Source: Desulfurococcales archaeon
GTDB taxonomy: Archaea > Thermoproteota > Thermoprotei_A > Sulfolobales > Desulfurococcaceae
DNA: 5,124 nt
Direction: 5' to 3'
NCBI GenBank assembly: GCA_015521265.1
Contig: WAON01000255.1
Location: forward strand, 1 to 5,124
Shown here: positions 4,052 through 5,124 of the stretch, in pieces
Position numbering within the stretch: position 1 is the stretch's first letter
Layout: each line of letters starts with the position of its first letter
The notes under the pieces: model-generated
The model's input: the letters and a program-made list of their open reading frames with translations, nothing else
Database searches by the model: none
What the model was told of the DNA's origin: nothing
Position numbers and translations under genes: made by a program

Positions 4052-4942
4052 ACGAGGTTCGAATACGAATACTTAAAATGTCCGGTCTGTGGGAGTACGG
4101 ATATAGTTTTTGATCCTGAAACACATGAGTATGTTTGTAGAAAGTGTGGAACGGTAATAGAAGACCACATACTTGATAGAGGATACGAGTTCCGTATTTA
4201 CGACAATAAACAAATACTCCCGAGAACAAGTGGGTCGCATACCAATAGGATCCATGACCGCGGCATAGGAGATACAGGTCCTAAAGGTAGGTTTAGAAGC
4301 GAGAAATGGAGGAAGATCAAGAGAGCACAGAAAAATACTAGGGTTAACAGGAAGGAGAAGATCATTGAGAAAGCGTTGAGGCACTTAAATGATTTAATAC
4401 GGCTACTAAATCCTCCAAGCTACGTTAGTGAAACTGCTGCACAAATTCTGCGAAAAACCGTTGAAGGATCAAATTATAAGGATAAAACACTTCGAGCATT
4501 AGCGGCTGCATCAATATATTTAGCGTATAAGATTAATGGAAGACCTAAATCGATCAGAATGTTTACAAGAGAAGTAGGGATCGATAAGGGCAGGCTCTGG
4601 AGGGCCGACAGGATAATACACGAGAAAATAACGGATATTAATAAGATGATTAAGAGAGACGATCCAACCTTCTTCATACCATACTTAGTAACCAAGCTAA
4701 GCCTATCCAATAGAGTAATGTATATGGCTAACTATCTAGCACAGCTAGCATATAAGAACGGATTAACAAATGGTAAAAGCGCCCTGGGAGTTGCAACAGC
4801 ATCAGTATATATTGCATCGATAATACTAGATGAGAAAAGAACACAGTTAGAAATCGCGGAGAAAGTAGGGGTAACTGATGTAACTATAAGGAATAGATAT
4901 GACGACTTAATCAAAAACTTCGATATAGACATAATGCTCTGA
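4052..4942 (+). CDS. tfb: Transcription initiation factor B (TFB, TFIIB homologue) without a standard start codon
   Basis: TFB joins the TBP-TATA complex, contacts the BRE and recruits RNA polymerase. Numbering from ACG 4052, the 296-residue protein has an N-terminal zinc ribbon (CPVC 10-13, CRKC 29-32). A B-reader/linker follows with HTNRIHDRG around 66-72. The first cyclin repeat covers about 106-195 and the second about 203-290, ending in the BRE-binding helix-turn-helix (RTQLEIAEKVG, then VTIRNRY at 277-283). Full-length family size and an undisturbed frame argue against a decayed gene. There is no ATG, GTG or TTG in frame between the gar1 stop and TTG 4376, which lies inside cyclin repeat 1. 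ACG 4052 is proposed as start because GGTGAT precedes it by five bases and it yields a short natural N-terminus (RFEYEYLKCPVCG). The alternative is GTG 4042 with a +1 shift near 4075-4078. The B-reader is divergent (YEFRIY instead of PEWRxF). The function call is firm; the start is not. Confidence 0.9.
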   Translation, partial: TRFEYEYLKCPVCGSTDIVFDPETHEYVCRKCGTVIEDHILDRGYEFRIYDNKQILPRTSGSHTNRIHDRGIGDTGPKGRFRSEKWRKIKRAQKNTRVNRKEKIIEKALRHLNDLIRLLNPPSYVSETAAQILRKTVEGSNYKDKTLRALAAASIYLAYKINGRPKSIRMFTREVGIDKGRLWRADRIIHEKITDINKMIKRDDPTFFIPYLVTKLSLSNRVMYMANYLAQLAYKNGLTNGKSALGVATASVYIASIILDEKRTQLEIAEKVGVTDVTIRNRYDDLIKNFDIDIML

Positions 4943-4949
4943 AACTAGC

Positions 4950-4969
4950 AGTTAATTTTTAACTCTTTC
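4950..4969 (+). terminator. Inverted repeat and pyrimidine-rich terminator after tfb
   Basis: Eight bases after the tfb stop is AGTTAA-TTT-TTAACT, a perfect six-pair stem with a three-base loop, followed by CTTTCC. It includes five consecutive T and leads into a pyrimidine-rich stretch. This fits a T-rich archaeal terminator for the gar1-tfb transcript; the AT-only stem may not fold at high temperature. Confidence 0.4.
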
Positions 4970-5041
4970 CCTCACTATACCTTTAGGTTCACTATTTTCA
5001 AGGGGTTAGAGTTATATTCTTTCAATCATCAAGAAATAAAT

Positions 5042-5059
5042 GGATAAAAGAAATATTAA
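5042..5059 (+). promoter_or_regulatory. AT-rich promoter region of the last gene
   Basis: GGATAAAAGAAATATTAA holds two overlapping TATA-like words (GATAAAAG and AAATATTAA) at 27-43 bases before ATG 5086. Which one is used cannot be told. The remainder of the tfb-downstream spacer (4970-5041) shows no gene or clear RNA element. Confidence 0.3.
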
Positions 5060-5085
5060 TGTTATACAAACATGGTGCCATCGAA

Positions 5086-5124
5086 ATGCCGCGGAGACTC
5101 AGCGACCTCGACAAACGAATATAC
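5086..5124 (+). CDS. Start of an unidentified gene, 3' partial
   Basis: ATG 5086 opens thirteen codons that run off the window, reading MPRRLSDLDKRIY. GGTG at 5074-5077 lies eight bases upstream and could serve as its ribosome binding site. The alternative frame from ATG 5072 (MVPSKCRGDSATS) is less protein-like and overlaps that motif. Charged and leucine-rich composition suggests a helix at the N-terminus. Too little is present to name a family. Confidence 0.5.
   Translation, partial: MPRRLSDLDKRIY

Noticed and set aside
3654..4229. Minus-strand open frame of 191 codons across gar1 and the tfb start
   Set aside because: It is rich in Ser, His, Tyr, Leu and Cys without any domain, mirrors the Lys/Arg codons of the gar1 tail, and both gar1 and the TFB zinc ribbon are convincing on the plus strand.
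4376..4942. TFB starting at TTG 4376 (188 residues)
   Set aside because: It would remove the zinc ribbon, B-reader and part of cyclin repeat 1, although these are plainly encoded in frame upstream.
4052..4942. tfb as a pseudogene
   Set aside because: The frame is clean for 296 codons and zinc, linker and helix-turn-helix residues are kept; only the start codon is abnormal.

Overview
The window looks like a piece of a hyperthermophilic crenarchaeal chromosome, most likely from the Desulfurococcales. The evidence is the gene content: ribosomal protein S8e, SRP19, the H/ACA RNP protein Gar1, TFB, a DUF373 membrane protein and a short archaeal-type cis-prenyltransferase. Arg codons are mostly AGA/AGG and Ile is often ATA. 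Shine-Dalgarno sites read GGTG or GGTGG, TATA boxes lie upstream of genes, and TTG and GTG starts are frequent. The genus is inference. No mobile element, CRISPR array, tRNA or rRNA was seen, and the genes are closely packed on both strands.

Left part (1-2050). The tail of a coiled-coil protein, probably of the COG1340 type, overlaps by 8 bases the start of a DUF373 protein that has a soluble N-terminal domain and about six membrane helices. Convergent to it, with only 3 bases between the stop codons, is a cis-prenyltransferase (UppS/DHDDS family) that makes polyprenyl diphosphate, the precursor of the archaeal glycan carrier lipid.

Middle (2051-3549). A short divergent promoter region separates the prenyltransferase from a DUF84-type inosine/xanthosine triphosphatase. 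Then come ribosomal protein S8e and SRP19, both plus strand.

Right part (3550-5124). A 181-base spacer with two TATA-like elements leads to gar1, followed at once by a TFB gene; a new gene starts at the window edge. S8e, SRP19, Gar1 and TFB form an information-processing block (ribosome, protein targeting, RNA pseudouridylation, transcription initiation).

The most notable point is the gar1-tfb junction. TFB is intact from its zinc ribbon to its C-terminus, but its frame has no ATG, GTG or TTG before the middle of the protein. It is open back to the UGA that ends gar1, and gar1 is in the same frame. Three explanations remain: initiation at an ACG at 4052 placed 5 bases after a GGTGAT Shine-Dalgarno site; a GTG at 4042 with a +1 shift at an AAAA run; or a base error or recent mutation. 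No wholly new multi-gene system was identified; the rest is conserved archaeal housekeeping.
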